A DNA stretch of 64,000 nt from positions 5,456,001 through 5,520,000 of the forward strand of contig OZ176054.1 of assembly GCA_964247055.1 (NCBI GenBank), read 5' to 3'. A program made the translations under genes and the position numbers. Below, in pieces: positions 38,642 to 50,654 of this stretch. Under the pieces are notes generated by a model that worked only from the letters and a program-made list of their open reading frames with translations, was not told the DNA's origin and did not search any database. Origin of the DNA: Paragordius varius. Its lineage: Eukaryota > Nematomorpha. Every line of letters starts with the position of its first letter. The first letter of the stretch is position 1.

Positions 38642-39200
38642 CACTTGGATACAACACATTCTTTTCATCCTTCGAATCAAATAGGAGTAATTGGATACCC
38701 AGGCTTGTTTAAAATTAAAAATTTCAAAAAATATCAAATAAATTAAAACCATGGCAAATGTTTGCACCTATATAACATTAATGGCCCGAAATTTAAAAGA
38801 AAGTTTGTTCAAAAATACTTGATAGTGCTTATTCCGAGGTAAAACCCAAAGGCAAAAATCTAGCTAACATGGCATGTGTGCATAAGTTAAATGCAAAAAT
38901 AATGTAAAATGTACCATTTTTCTGTTTTTATCAATGTATGTCATTTACAAATATAAACTTAATTTTACGCTTGGAATAAAATAAACATGATATTTTGGAA
39001 AAAGTTGTAAAATAAAAATGGCGTCGAAGTATTTTGATACTAAAAATTTTTTTCTAAATAATTTTTATTTAGATAATTTGGCTATTTTATATAATTTTTA
39101 TTGAGATAGAAACAATTTAAATTTGAACCGTTTCTTTCAGTAGTTTTTTTAAAAGATCAATTTAAATATTATCTGGGTATTCAGAAACCCCAATTTGAAT
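38642..39200 (-). mobile_element. TTAA-flanked MITE, reverse copy
   Basis: Same family as 19223-19783, inverted. It starts CACTTGGATACAACACATTC after TTAA at 38638-38641 and ends at ACCCCAATTTGAAT followed by C and TTAA (39202-39205), having lost the last few terminal bases. It lies tail-to-tail with the forward copy that starts about 75 bp further on. Confidence 0.82.
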
Positions 39201-39280
39201 CTTAACATAACCTTTTGGGGATTTTTAAAATGGTCATTAAAAATTTAATATATCTAAAATATTTATTAGGGCAACTTTAA

Positions 39281-39863
39281 CACTTCGATTCAAATTGGGG
39301 TATCTAAATACCCCAGATTAAATTAAAATTAATATTTTTAAAAAACTACTGAAGGAAACGGTCCCAATTTAAATTTATGCTTCTATCCTAATAAATATTA
39401 TATAAATATGCCAAAATATCTTGATAAAATTTTGTTTTGAAAAAAAAGTTCCATCTCAAACTACTTCGACGCCATTTTTATTTTACAAAATTTTTGCAAA
39501 ATATCGTCTTTATTTAATTTTAAGGATAAAACTAAAGCTAATTTTTTTTATAAATTACATCTAACATTGATAGAAATAGAAATTGCGGTTTAGTTTGTAT
39601 AATTTTCCAATTTTACAATTTGACATATGTCACGTTGAGGAAAATTTTTACCTTTCGGTTTTAGCTTAAAATAAGTAATATCAAGTATTTTTGAATTAAA
39701 TTTTTTATATATTTCGGTTTATTAAAGTTAGATAAGTACAAAATTTTGCCATGGTTTTGATTCCTTCTATATTTTTTAAAGAATTTTATTTTAAACAGGC
39801 CTGGGGTATCCAACTACCCCAATTTGAATCGAAGGACTAAAATGAGTGTGTTGTATCCAAGTG
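39281..39863 (+). mobile_element. TTAA-flanked MITE, complete copy
   Basis: 583 bp between TTAA at 39277-39280 and TTAA at 39864-39867. It shows the family ends CACTTCGATTCAAATTGGGG and TATCCAAGTG, and the near-terminal palindrome GGGGTATCTAAATACCCC. Its sequence at about 39788-39799 (ATTTTAAACAGG) is the intact version of the site into which another copy has jumped at 50 kb. Confidence 0.88.
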
Positions 39864-39867
39864 TTAA

Positions 39868-40554
39868 GTAAATGCGTTCTTTTTGCGCATGATATAACAA
39901 AAATTTTAAAAATGTCAGATTGCAATCTTCTTCTTTACTTTTAGTAAATAATACAACATTTAATAGAAATTCGTTTCAATCGTCTTTTGAAACTATCCGA
40001 ATAATGCACAGTTATAACTGTAAATTTATTGCATAATCGATAAAAAAATAAAAAACACCATACTGTTTTTAGACTTTGATTTTTTGAAATTATAAGCCTT
40101 CCAAAGAAAATAATTAATGATGAGATGGTAATAAAAACTTAAAAATAGCTGTTTTGAATGGTATAAAAGCAATAAATAAGTATTTTAATCAAAAAATTTC
40201 ATGTGTTAACTTTTTAGACATTCATTGCCATCTAGACAAAGTTTGAGCTATTTTCATCCATTAGTTTTAAATATTGATCGCTTTCTATGACATATATTAA
40301 TTATCGATGTAAAACATATTAGTATAAATTTTATAGAGCTTTAATTCTTTCGAATGATATACAAATGGGCATTTGTCTTATTCTAAAAACCATTTTTTAG
40401 TAAAATTTTGATAAAGAGGGCGCATAATTAAAATCAATTTATACAAAATTCTTAGTTTGAATTATAATTTTTATATCCTTTACTGTTAAATTTGATAGTA
40501 AATATCAGAAAAGGCAAAAAACTCGAGTGGCAGAAAAATTTGTCTAGTTTAATC
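39868..40554. other. Intergenic, no gene seen
   Basis: AT-rich spacer with no recognised gene or repeat. Confidence 0.5.
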
Positions 40555-40990
40555 AATCACCTTTTGGAGTAGTTTTATATCCCAGAATTTAAGATTTGAA
40601 TATCTTAAAAAGTATTTATAAAAGCCGAATATAAAAATATGCTTTCTTTAGCCTTTTAGGCGCATTATACAAAATATTTAGTTAAAAATATAAAATATAT
40701 AAAATTCTCAAATTTTGCCACTTTTTTAAATCGCTAATGCAACAGGCAAATTTTTGTATATTATGGTTAGGAAATGCAAATGATTAGTTAAATTTTAGGC
40801 TTTTTACCAGTAAATTGATAGATTTATATCAGCTGTTCATTTCAATCATGTTTTGGATATCTGTCACTCTATAACTTACCAAAATAAATATATTTTTCAA
40901 ATACATAAGAAAAATGTCTGATATTTAAATTTTTACTAAAATAACTTTCAAAACAGTAAATTTACATGAACTCTGAGATATATTTACTAC
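40555..40990. repeat. Fragment of the long-inverted-repeat element family
   Basis: Matches the arms of the element at 51022-51711: TTTTGGAGTAGTTTTATATC, AAAAATATGCTTTCTTTAGC and CTTTTAGGCGCATTATACAA. From about 40790 it also matches the sequence next to that element (51750-51950). So the repeated unit is longer than the inverted-repeat core. No coding sequence. Confidence 0.65.
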
Positions 40991-41318
40991 TGAGATGTAA
41001 ATTGTTAAGATAATCATAATTAAAAATTTCGTGATATTTATACTTTTTTATTAATGATAATTTTAACAAGCATGCGTCACAATTGTAAGAATATGTCTTT
41101 TATTCTACGAATATATATCTGAGAATTCCATGAATAATGAGGCACGAACATAAACGCCAAACGCGATTAATATAATAATATGATGTAAGATAAAAATACA
41201 ATGATGCAATTTTGTAATATCAACTACATATCAACTACCAACGTTTCTTCTAGGACAAAATAGTGAATCATAAAGTGTCAATTGTTGTGTCGATATGGAT
41301 AATATCTCAGGTCTGTAA
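40991..41318. other. Spacer before the Helitron cluster
   Basis: AT-rich; nothing recognised. Confidence 0.5.
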
Positions 41319-42312
41319 TCTATATATTTATAAAAATGGAAAATGCTGGCTTTGTGATCTGGTACAGGAAAACCGGTAGACCCAATCAAATCCAAATATC
41401 GAAAAAATGTAATCATTAATGAATGCCCCGACAATAGCTTCGCCCTTTTTTTGAAATAGGCCCCCAGTTCGGGCCCACCCCGTATGAAAAACGGTTTTTT
41501 TTGGAAACAGAAGTCCACAAAAATCGTGTCTTTGAGACAATTTTCCGGATAACGTGTTGGACCATTCAATTTCAAATATGATTATTGTTTACTTATTTTC
41601 GATTGCGCCGAACATAGCCGAGCCACTTTTTTGATTAAGGCCCTCTTTTTACCCGCTCTCCCCGTAAAATGCCACCTTTTTCAAAAAACAAAGTCCACAA
41701 AAATAATTTTTTTAATCGATTTTTCGCCCTAGGTATGAGACCGTAAAAATTCTATATGGATTCCACGTATTCCCTGTTAAAAGGCAAAAATTTTAGTCTA
41801 CCGTTTATTTGATGATAGCTGCTGGGTAAGGAGCTACCCGCTAAAAACTGATTTTTCATATAACTTTGTGATCTGTTTCCGGAAAACCGGTGAACCCAAT
41901 CAAATCCAAACATCGAAAAAATTTAATCATTAATGAATGCCCCGACAATAGCTTCGCCCTTTTTTGGAATTAGGTCCCCAGTTTGGGCCCACCCCGTGTG
42001 AAAAATGGGTTAAATTTTTTGGAGAACGTGTTGGACCATTCAATTTCAAATATGATTTTTGTTTACTTATTTTCGATTGCGCCGAACATAGTCGAGTCAC
42101 TTTTTTGATTTAGGCCCTCTTTTTACCCGCTCCCCCCGTAAAATGCCATTTTTTTCAAAAAAAAACAAAGTTAACAAAAATATTTTTTTGATTGTATTTT
42201 TTTGCCCACGGTATGAGACTGTAAAAATTCGAGAAAGATTTTTCGTATTGCCTGTTAAAAGGCAAAAATTTTAGTCAAGCGTTTCTTTGATGATAGATGC
42301 TGAGTAAGGAGT
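41319..42312 (+). mobile_element. Helitron, non-autonomous, lacking its 3' end
   Basis: Starts A|TCTATATATTTATAAAAATGG like the two following copies and contains two successive internal modules (each with GACAATAGCTTCGCCCTTTT, GTTGGACCATTCAATTTCAA and GTTAAAAGGCAAAAATTTTAGTC). It breaks off near 42312 without the 3' hairpin or CTAG. A 60-bp unrelated spacer separates it from the next element. No Rep/helicase frame. Confidence 0.8.
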
Positions 42313-42372
42313 ATCTATCATATGTGTAGCATGTTAAAAGATATATGGATATTAATACATTATTTATGGTAA

Positions 42373-42935
42373 TCTATATATTTATAAAAATGGAAAATGC
42401 TGGCTTTGTGATCTGGTACAGGAAAACCGGTAGACCCAATCAAATCCAAATATCGAAAAAATATAATCATTAATGAATGCCCCGACAATAGCTTCGCCCT
42501 TTTTTGGAATTAGGTCCCCAGTTCGGGCCCACCCCGTGTGAAAAATGGGTTAAGTCAATTTTTTGGAGAACGTGTTGGCCCATTCAATTTCAAATATGAT
42601 TTTTGTTTACTTATTTTTGATCGCGCTGAACATAGTCGACTCACTTTTTTGATTTAGACCCTTTTTTTACCCGCTACCCCCGTAAAATGCCATTTTTATC
42701 AAAAAAAACAAAGTCCACAAAAATAATTTTTTAAATCTATTTCTCCCCCAAGTAAACAATAAATTAGTATGAATGCACCGTTTTAAGATTCCTATGAAAT
42801 CATAGCTATTAAATAATTTTTCGAAATAATCCACATGTGTAGATCATTTTATTGTCCCTTTTTTCAAATAACCCCCTCCCCCCAGAAGTCCGAAGGACTT
42901 CCTCGGGCTGCGTAGCAGCACGAGATTTACGCTAG
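42373..42935 (+). mobile_element. Helitron, non-autonomous, both ends present
   Basis: 563 bp. 5' end TCTATATATTTATAAAAATGG preceded by A; 3' end with hairpin CTCGGGCTGC-GTA-GCAGCACGAG, then ATTTACG-CTAG, followed by T. These are the canonical Helitron features (TC start, hairpin near the 3' end, CTRR end, insertion between A and T). No coding sequence, so it depends on a rolling-circle Rep/helicase supplied elsewhere. Confidence 0.92.
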
Positions 42936-42938
42936 TAA

Positions 42939-43889
42939 TCTATATATTTATAAAAATGGAAAATGCTGGCTTTGTGATCTGGTACAGGAAAAACGGTGGA
43001 CCCATTCAAATCCAAACATCGAAAAAATATAATCATTAATGAATGCCTCGACAATAGCTTCACCCTTTTTTTGAAATAGGCCCCCAGTTCGGGCCCACCC
43101 CGTGTGAAAAATGTTTTTTTTCTAAAACAGAAGTCCACAAGATCGTGTCTTTGAGACAATTATCCGGAGAACGTGTTGGACCATTTAATTTCAAATCTGA
43201 TTTTTATTTAGTTATTTTCGATTGCGCCGAACATAGTCGTCTCGCTTTTTTAACTTAGGCCCTCTTTTTACCCGCTCCCCCCGTAAAATGCCACCTTTTT
43301 CAAAAAACAAAGTCCACAAAAATATTTTTTTAAATCTCTTTTTCGACCTAGACATGAGACCGTAAAAATTCATTATGGATTCCACGTATTCCCTGTTAAA
43401 AGGCAAAAAATTTAGTCAGGCGTTTCTTTGATGATAGCTGCTGCGTAAGGAGCTACCCGCGAAAAACTGACCCGTCATATCCAAATAGCGTGCTTTTGGG
43501 GCTAAATTTCAGAAAACCTATCAGGCCATATGAGTTCAATAGCTGCTTAAAGTATTACCCGTAAAAAGTCAAAAATTTTAGTCGAGCGGATTTTTTAAAT
43601 TAACCGTTAAATAGGCCCTTTACTCCCTAAAAATGCGCTATCATTGAACTATTATTTAGTTTTGAAACCATTCTTCCAATAACTATTAGGACTGAACGAT
43701 TATTCCAGGTATAAAGGCAAATTTATTTTGTCTTTGGAGCTAAATTTCAGAATATGACACTATGTGAATCATTTTAAAACTTCGTGCCGCATACCAAAAT
43801 TGCCTATAAAATTAAAAATGCCCCCCCCCCCCCCCCCAGAAGTCCGAAGGACTTCCTCGGGCTGCGTAGCAGCACGAGATTTACGCTAG
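42939..43889 (+). mobile_element. Helitron, non-autonomous, longer variant
   Basis: 951 bp with the same TC start and hairpin plus CTAG end as its neighbour, from which it is separated by only TAA. Relative to the 563-bp copy it carries extra sequence at about 43200-43700, including AAAACTGACCCGTCATATCC, not found in the other copies here. A homopolymer of C lies at about 43811-43827 before the hairpin. The flanking bases are A and T as expected. Confidence 0.92.
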
Positions 43890-45090
43890 TACTTTATAAA
43901 GACATGTATAATCAATATTATTTTTTATTGGTTAGTATTAATTTGAGAACTTTATACTAGGTGGAAATCATAAAAAAGTGGAGCTAATAGAATATCTTCT
44001 AAAATTGAACCTATCATAAATTAGCTTCTTAAATATTTGAAAATTTGGTAGTTACTTGAGTTATTTTTTTACAATTTACATTTATTGATTTTGTAAACGA
44101 AACTTAGAGTAAATTATACAGGTAAAATGTAAAAATTGAAAGACCATTTTTTTAAAGAAAAACCATCTTTCTTTTTTTAATTGTAACTATCCCTTTGGGA
44201 TGCAAAATGAGGATTGCTACATTAGTAATACTTTAATTATATAATTATTGCATTATATAATTTATGTAGGAAAAACTTAGGTTTTAAAAAGTATGGTTGG
44301 CTATTTCAAAAAAATACTTGTCTTTAGTTTTTTACTTTTGGCTGTATAATATTAATTTTTACTGTAATAGCATTTTTTAATTGTTAGTTAACAAATTGTT
44401 TAAAGCATGATTGAGAAACAATCATTTTATGTAATTAAATGTTTTTAAATTTTAACATCTAAATTAAATTTAAATTTTTAAACATTTCAATACGAATGAG
44501 CAGTCGAATACTTGGCAAATAAATTACACATTTATATTGATGAGAATTGGTATTCTAATTTACCATTTTTGATAAATTATTATATGTCGAGTATAGAATT
44601 CTATGTAATGATTAACATTTTTTGTTTTTATTTTCAACAGATGATTATATTTTCGTAGGAGCAACTTTTAACTAAAATATAGTTTAGAATGTTGGTTTGG
44701 TATAAATTTAATTGGCTACATTGTTTTTCATTACTAAAAGACTTATAATTTTTACAGTTGTAGAGAATTAAGATAGGTTTGAAATTCAATTAAAAAATAC
44801 AATCTTTATAAAATTAACCTGATTTCTAAAGTAATTTTTTACATTTTTAACCATAATTTATTTGCCTGTTGTACACGACACAAAAAATCTTAATAGACAT
44901 TTTTTTATATAAAAATGTATCAGGGTTCTCATGTGCTTAATTGAGCCTTCATTTTAAAAAAAATAATACTTTTGTGATTACCCCATATTAATATCGTCAA
45001 ATTTATTCACATTGTGATTAAAAAATGGGGTTAACGCTTCTGCAAAAAATATTTGGCCAAGTCATACTCCAATAAAATCTATGAATCTAA
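43890..45090. other. Intergenic, no gene seen
   Basis: AT-rich spacer after the Helitrons; no exon, RNA gene or repeat recognised. Confidence 0.5.
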
Positions 45091-45520
45091 ACTATTACAA
45101 CACGTTACACTCCATATATCTTATTACTGAAAAGTGGCGGTTTGGATGTAAAATACAATAATACGATAATTTATATAGAGCCTTACAGCAAAATCAAGTT
45201 AGCCAAGTTATACAATAAACCGTCCAATAAAATCTGTTTTAACTTGATAGAATATGTTACACTCCATCTATCTTATTACTAAAAAATGGCGGTTTTGGTG
45301 ATGAATGGATGTAAAACACACTAATACGGTAATCTACGCAGACTGTTGCATCGAAATCAGTTTAGTTAAGTCTTATCAAATGTGCAGAAGATATGTTTTT
45401 ATTTATTTTTCAGCTACAAAAACCAATACTATACACCTCATCTATCTTATAAATGAAAATTGGCGGTTTTAATTCTAAGTGGTTGTGAAACACACTTATA
45501 CGAGAAAGCTATGATCGTTA
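45091..45520. repeat. Degenerate tandem repeat, 3 units of about 150-175 bp
   Basis: Three diverged units share the order ACACTCCATATATCTTATTA, CTGAAAAGTGGCGGTTT, GTAAAACACACTAATACG. Cores begin near 45109, 45261 and 45434. The third unit is most diverged. No coding potential seen. Confidence 0.75.
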
Positions 45521-46409
45521 CAACAATAACATAATATGCCAACATGCTTTTCAAATAATGCCAATTTACCTCGCTCTTAGTTTTTGACAAAATGAAATCT
45601 TATTCTTAAATTACTGCTAATACCAACAATTAAAGAATTTTAAAATTATAAAAAATTTTATCATTATATTAATGATTTATTAAATAATCCATATTTAGGC
45701 CCAGAAACGGTATAATATCTTACAAAATAAAAAATAAATAATTTTATATGTATTTTGTGAAATATGGTATTGTAATTTTTAACATTTTTTTGTCTTCTTA
45801 TAAACTACAGACGACAACTGTTTGTATACCCCATATGGGTTTTAATTAAATAGACCCGAGTTAATAAACTGTTAAATAGCTGATTTTGATATATAGTAGC
45901 TAATAGGCTTTGTTTTATAATAATTTAATTTTTGGGTATATTACTTATAACATTTAACAAATAATTTTTATCAAAAAAAAGCTAGCCAAAATAAAGAGTC
46001 TTTGCCACACAATTCGGCTATTTTTATGAGACCCACTAAAATTTTGTGCTGATAATAGACAATGTAGGGAAGTTTAATTTTAAATATAATAAAATTTAAT
46101 TTCTCTCAAATAATTTTATTTGTATTCTTTTACAAGTTATTTGATATAACTTCATTCAATGATTCTCAAGATCAATTTTTTCTTATAAAAATGTAATTAT
46201 TTTTAAGAACGAGAACTTTCGAATTATTAAATTGGTTATCAGTATCGTAAATGTTAAAATCAAAAAAATTATCTTTGGATCTATAACATGTGTCATAGTA
46301 ACAGCTAAATGTGAGCATAGTGCAGGAAAAAGTAATATATTACATTAAGGAATAATTTTACTATAACTTTTAAAAATATACAAGACAGATAATATAAATA
46401 AGAAAATTA
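45521..46409. other. RGP1 3' flank, no gene seen
   Basis: AT-rich sequence downstream of the RGP1 stop. Nothing recognised. Confidence 0.5.
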
Positions 46410-49345
46410 TTATATAGTTGCAGTTATCTTGCCAATAGAATATTGTGCTGAAATAATACTAGGATCCTCGGGGAAAATTTTGATTGGTAAATCCCAGGTT
46501 AAAGTTTCGACGCTTTTCGTGATTGGGTAATTAACACTTGATGATATTAAGGTCGTATCTATATATATATGATATAATTTCGATTTAGTAATAAAAAAAT
46601 TTTCTAAACTTTTATCGTTTAAAAATAAAAAATAATTAATCTAATTTTAACAAAAATTAGTTATCATATCTATCATATAATACAAGTTGTTTAACAGATT
46701 TTTATATAAAATATATGCCAAAAAACTTAAAGCGACTAAGCGTAATGTATTGAGAACTAAAAATAAACAATTTTGCAAAAATATTTTAATAAGTGATAAC
46801 GGATTTTAAGCTATTGAAATTTTTAAAGGTTTGTAAAAGTCATAAGTTTGCAAATTTTATATATACTATAATCCTTAGTATTAACATAATTTAAAGAACA
46901 TCACCTACCATTACACTTAAAATACTAACAAAATAACTCTTTATAAAACTTTTTTTACCAAGTTGTGATAATTATATTACAAAATGTACAACATCTTTGT
47001 TAACAAATAAATGTAGGGACTACTTTTCAACTCTTTAGCGCGTAGGGATGAAGAAAATTGTGACACATTAGGTGTTTCCCAACCGTTTTCATCAATGATT
47101 GTATTAGCCGAATCGTGAATAGGATCTCCATCCAACACCTTATTAAAACTCTTTATATCCATGCTTTTAAAATTACGTTGATTCGAGATTGTGAATTGAA
47201 AATGTAACTTCCATTGATGTTTTACTAAGAATGATTATAAAATTTATTTATGTCTTAAAAATATAAAAAATAAAATAAATTAAAAAGTGGAGTTTATAAT
47301 TTAAATGGTTACATATGTTTGTGGAAAAAGTCGGGGTTATGGTAAAAGGCAAAGATAACGTAATAGGGAATATTTGGGCATTTAATACGGAATATCGCTT
47401 TTCCAAATAGCAATAGCCTGTGTGCGTTAGTTTCCCATCATTATTTTTAGTCTGTAAATTTTTATGTAAAGTCCATTTCGAGTTTGGTGTAAATTCTTCA
47501 TAATCTTTTAGTGATACCAATACCTATCAAATATTTAATAATTATTATTCACTGAAAAATATATTTTACTGCCTTTCATCAAATTACTATACTTATTTGT
47601 TAAATGGTAAACGTGCTATATTATCGATACATATATGAAATGTTGTTTTAAAAATAATTTATGCTTGCCGTAAATCCACCAAAATTAAAAACTTACAGTG
47701 GAATAAATAAAATATTTGTAATAAAGCAAATAATATTAGGAGTAAAAATGAATATTAGTGAAAATAAAAAAGAAACAAAGGGTCATGATGCGCGAGTAAG
47801 CATTACCATACCCATTAAATAATAATTATTTTTTGCTATTAGTGAAAGAAAAAAAGGAAAGGAAGGGTATTTATTGAGTATGTAATACCATACTATTACG
47901 TAATATTCTTTCCCTCAATAGTAAATAGTAAAAAAAAATTATTATTTGATGGGCATGGTAATGCTTACTTGCGCATTTTTTATTTTCACTAATATTCATT
48001 TTTTTACTCATAATATTATCATCTTTACTACAAATATTGTTTTATTAAATCCACTGTATGATAAAAAATATAGATTAACGAATAGTGTTTTCAATTCAAA
48101 TGTTGGGAGATAGCTACACTTAAATATTATGAATTAGTGGGCTATCTTCTGTCATTTAATAGCAATAAATATAAGATTTTTTTAAATATAAGTTTAAGGT
48201 AAAAAGCGCTAATCATTTAACCGGGGTAATTTTAACAAAAAACATCGCATTTTCGATAAAAGAAAATTATTTTTTTAAACTTTATATAATAAATAGTCCT
48301 TATCATTTCCACCAAAAAAGTTTTGACGTACGGGAAATTATATAACTTAATTTTCGAAATTGTATTTTGGTAAAAATTTTAATATATATATCCGTGGAAA
48401 ATAAAAAAAGCTCTTTTGCTCGTAGTTAATAATTATCAAATATCAAATGAAACAGTGTTGCTAAAGCCATTTATACTTAAAAAACAGTCTAAAATATATT
48501 GTGGGTTTATAAAAATAAACCTCCAGACAAATGGCTACGGCATCTCTAAAATCCAAAGAAATATTTATGTCTTCTCCCAATTTAAAGTAGGATTTAGATA
48601 GTGATAATTTACAAACTTTTATATTTTCCGATAAAATATTATAATCTAACAAATTATGCATATATAAAACTTATTGACCGTGGAGATATTATATTTTCAA
48701 TCAAACCCTTAACATTTTCGACGTCGAATGCTTTAGTTTGCTTTTTTAAAAATGGATTGAGTGGTGTCACATTTTGATGCAAAATTTCCGAAGTTAAACC
48801 TAATTATTAATATTGTAAAATTAAATATAATCTATACCTTGCAGCACCATAACTTTAAAAGGAATCCGGACAAAATTAATCGTAGAATTGACAAACTGTG
48901 TGGTGACGATTAATTTATAGGCGTACTTGCAAAGAATACCCCGATAAGATGGATATGACTCAAAAGGAATATTTTCAATGTAAAAAACTAATTTATATTT
49001 TAAACCAAACATTCATTAATTTGATGTTCATCTAAGTCATAGTTTTTGCAAATATATTTTGGTTGAGAAAAATATACGCAATATCCTTTTTCCTCTTATA
49101 ATAAATGATAGATAAAACCTTCAGAAAAAATTGAATTCACATTTTGTTTGCCGGTATATTCAATTTTGTCTTCATCAAAATAGCATTGACACCATATCTG
49201 AAGACAAGTGTATAATATTTTCCTATATTTTATGGAAATAATACGTAGATTTTTCACTTTTTTCCAGGTTAAACTTAATGCTTGCAATCAATTTATCGCC
49301 ATTTAAATAATAGGCCCCCTTTAGCAAGTCCACCGAAACTATCAT
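46410..49345 (-). CDS. RGP1: RAB6A-GEF complex partner RGP1
   Basis: Partner of RIC1; the pair activates Rab6 (Ypt6 in yeast) at the Golgi for retrograde transport. Nine exons join in phase (417 residues; human 391): 49245-49345, 49119-49222, 49011-49094, 48838-48987, 48671-48799, 48521-48645, 47313-47523, 47024-47224, 46410-46558. Family landmarks are MIVSVDLLKGAYYLNGDKL at the start, IWCQCYFDED, SYRGILCKYAYKLIV, FVRIPFKVMVLQG, SYFKLGEDINISLDF, LKHQWKLHFQF, and the C-terminal ETLTWDLPIKIFPEDPSI followed by ITATI (human WDLPIKVLP and STITI). The fold is arrestin-like. Introns are 22, 24, 23, 38, 25, 997, 88 and 465 nt in transcript order; a 361-bp MITE lies in the 997-nt intron. Recognised from memory of the human protein and colinear over the whole length. 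Confidence 0.93.
47696..48056. mobile_element. Tc1/mariner-type MITE in RGP1 intron 6
   Basis: 361 bp with terminal inverted repeats of roughly 165 bp. Left end: TA|CAGTGGAATAAATAAAATAT; right end ATTAAATCCACTG|TA. Matching inner blocks are GAATATTAGTGAAAATAAAA and GTAAGCATTACCATACCCAT, each with an inverted partner on the other arm. The TA duplication and CAGTGG terminus are typical of Tc1/mariner elements. No transposase. It would fold into a nearly complete hairpin in the pre-mRNA. Confidence 0.9.
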
Positions 49346-49585
49346 GTGTTGTATCGATGTTGCACATGAATCCTAAATAATCCATATGGGTTTGAATATG
49401 CAATGATATAATTGGAAAAAAATGTTTTAGGATGATTGAGAAAACATTTTTATAGTTCAATGGGTTTTCAATAGATTTTATAATATAATGTCTGAATGCC
49501 TTTATATTTTTAAAATTACTCTTAAAGAATTATTTTTATGAAAGTTTTGGCTGTAATTAGCAAGTTGCCACTTTAGGTCATTTAA

Positions 49586-50650
49586 CACTTCGATTCAAAT
49601 TGGTGTATCTAAATACCTCAGACTAAATTTAAATTAATATTTTTAAAAAACTACCGAAGAAAACGGTCCAAATTTAAATTTATGCTTCTATCTTAAAAAA
49701 TTATATAAATATGCCAATGTATAGTCTTCATTTAATTTTAAGAGTAAAATTTAAGCTAATTTTTTATTCATATTACATCTAACATTGATAGAAATGGAAA
49801 AAGCGGTTTCTTTTGTATTATTTTTTAATTTTACCATTTCACACATGTCACGTTGAAATTTTCACCTTTAGGTTTTAGCTTAAAATAATTAATATCAAGT
49901 ATTTTTGAATATTTGTTTTATATTTCGGGTTATTAATGTTAAATAAGTCCAAAATTTTGCCATGGTTTCGATTACTTCCATACTTTTTAATGTATTTGAT
50001 TTTAACACTTGGACAATACATTCATTTTAGTCCTCCTATTCAAATTGGGGTAGTTAAATACCCCAGGCCTGTTTAAAATTTAATTTTTTAAAAAATATAT
50101 AAGGAGTCAAAACCATGTGATAATTTTGCGCTTATATAATATTAATAAACCGAAATATATAAAAAAATTTATTCAAAAATACTTGATGTTACTTCTTATG
50201 AGCTAAAACCGAAAGGTAAAAATTTAGTCAACTTGACATGTGTGCAATGGTAAAATTGAAAAATAATACAAAATAAACCGCTTTTTTTATTTCTATTAAT
50301 GTTAAAAGTAATTTAAATAAAAAATTAGCTTTAATTTTACCCTTAAAATTAAATGAAAACGATATTTTGGCAATATTTTATAAAATAAAAATGGCGTCAA
50401 AGTAGTTTGACATGGAACTTTTTTTTCAAAACAAAATTCTATTTAGATATTTTGGATATATAGTTTTTATTAGGATAGAAGCATTTTAAATTGGGACCGT
50501 TTCCTTCAGTAATTTTTTAAAAATTCTAACTCAAATTTAGTCTGGGTTATATAGATACCCCAATTTGAATCGAAGTGTTAAACAGACCTGAAATATCCAA
50601 TTAACCCAATTTGAATCGCAGGACTAAAATAAGTGTGTTGTATCCAAGTG
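49586..50650 (+). mobile_element. TTAA-flanked MITE split by a second copy
   Basis: Forward family member whose start (CACTTCGATTCAAATTGG) follows TTAA at 49582-49585. It is interrupted at 50002 and resumes at 50582 with ACAGACCTGAAATATCC, ending AAGTG|TTAA at 50650-50654. The interruption is the reverse copy at 50006-50577. Confidence 0.9.
50006..50577 (-). mobile_element. TTAA-flanked MITE nested in the previous copy
   Basis: 572-bp reverse copy flanked by TTAA at 50002-50005 and 50578-50581. The host element reads ATTTTAAACAGG at this point in the uninterrupted copy at 39.8 kb. The insertion has therefore duplicated exactly TTAA, fixing both the ends and the target preference of the family. 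Confidence 0.93.
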
Positions 50651-50654
50651 TTAA

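Noticed and set aside
47696-48056. Possible CRISPR or other array structure from the repeated palindromic blocks
   Set aside because: It is a single pair of long inverted arms with TA duplications, i.e. a MITE, in a clearly eukaryotic intron.
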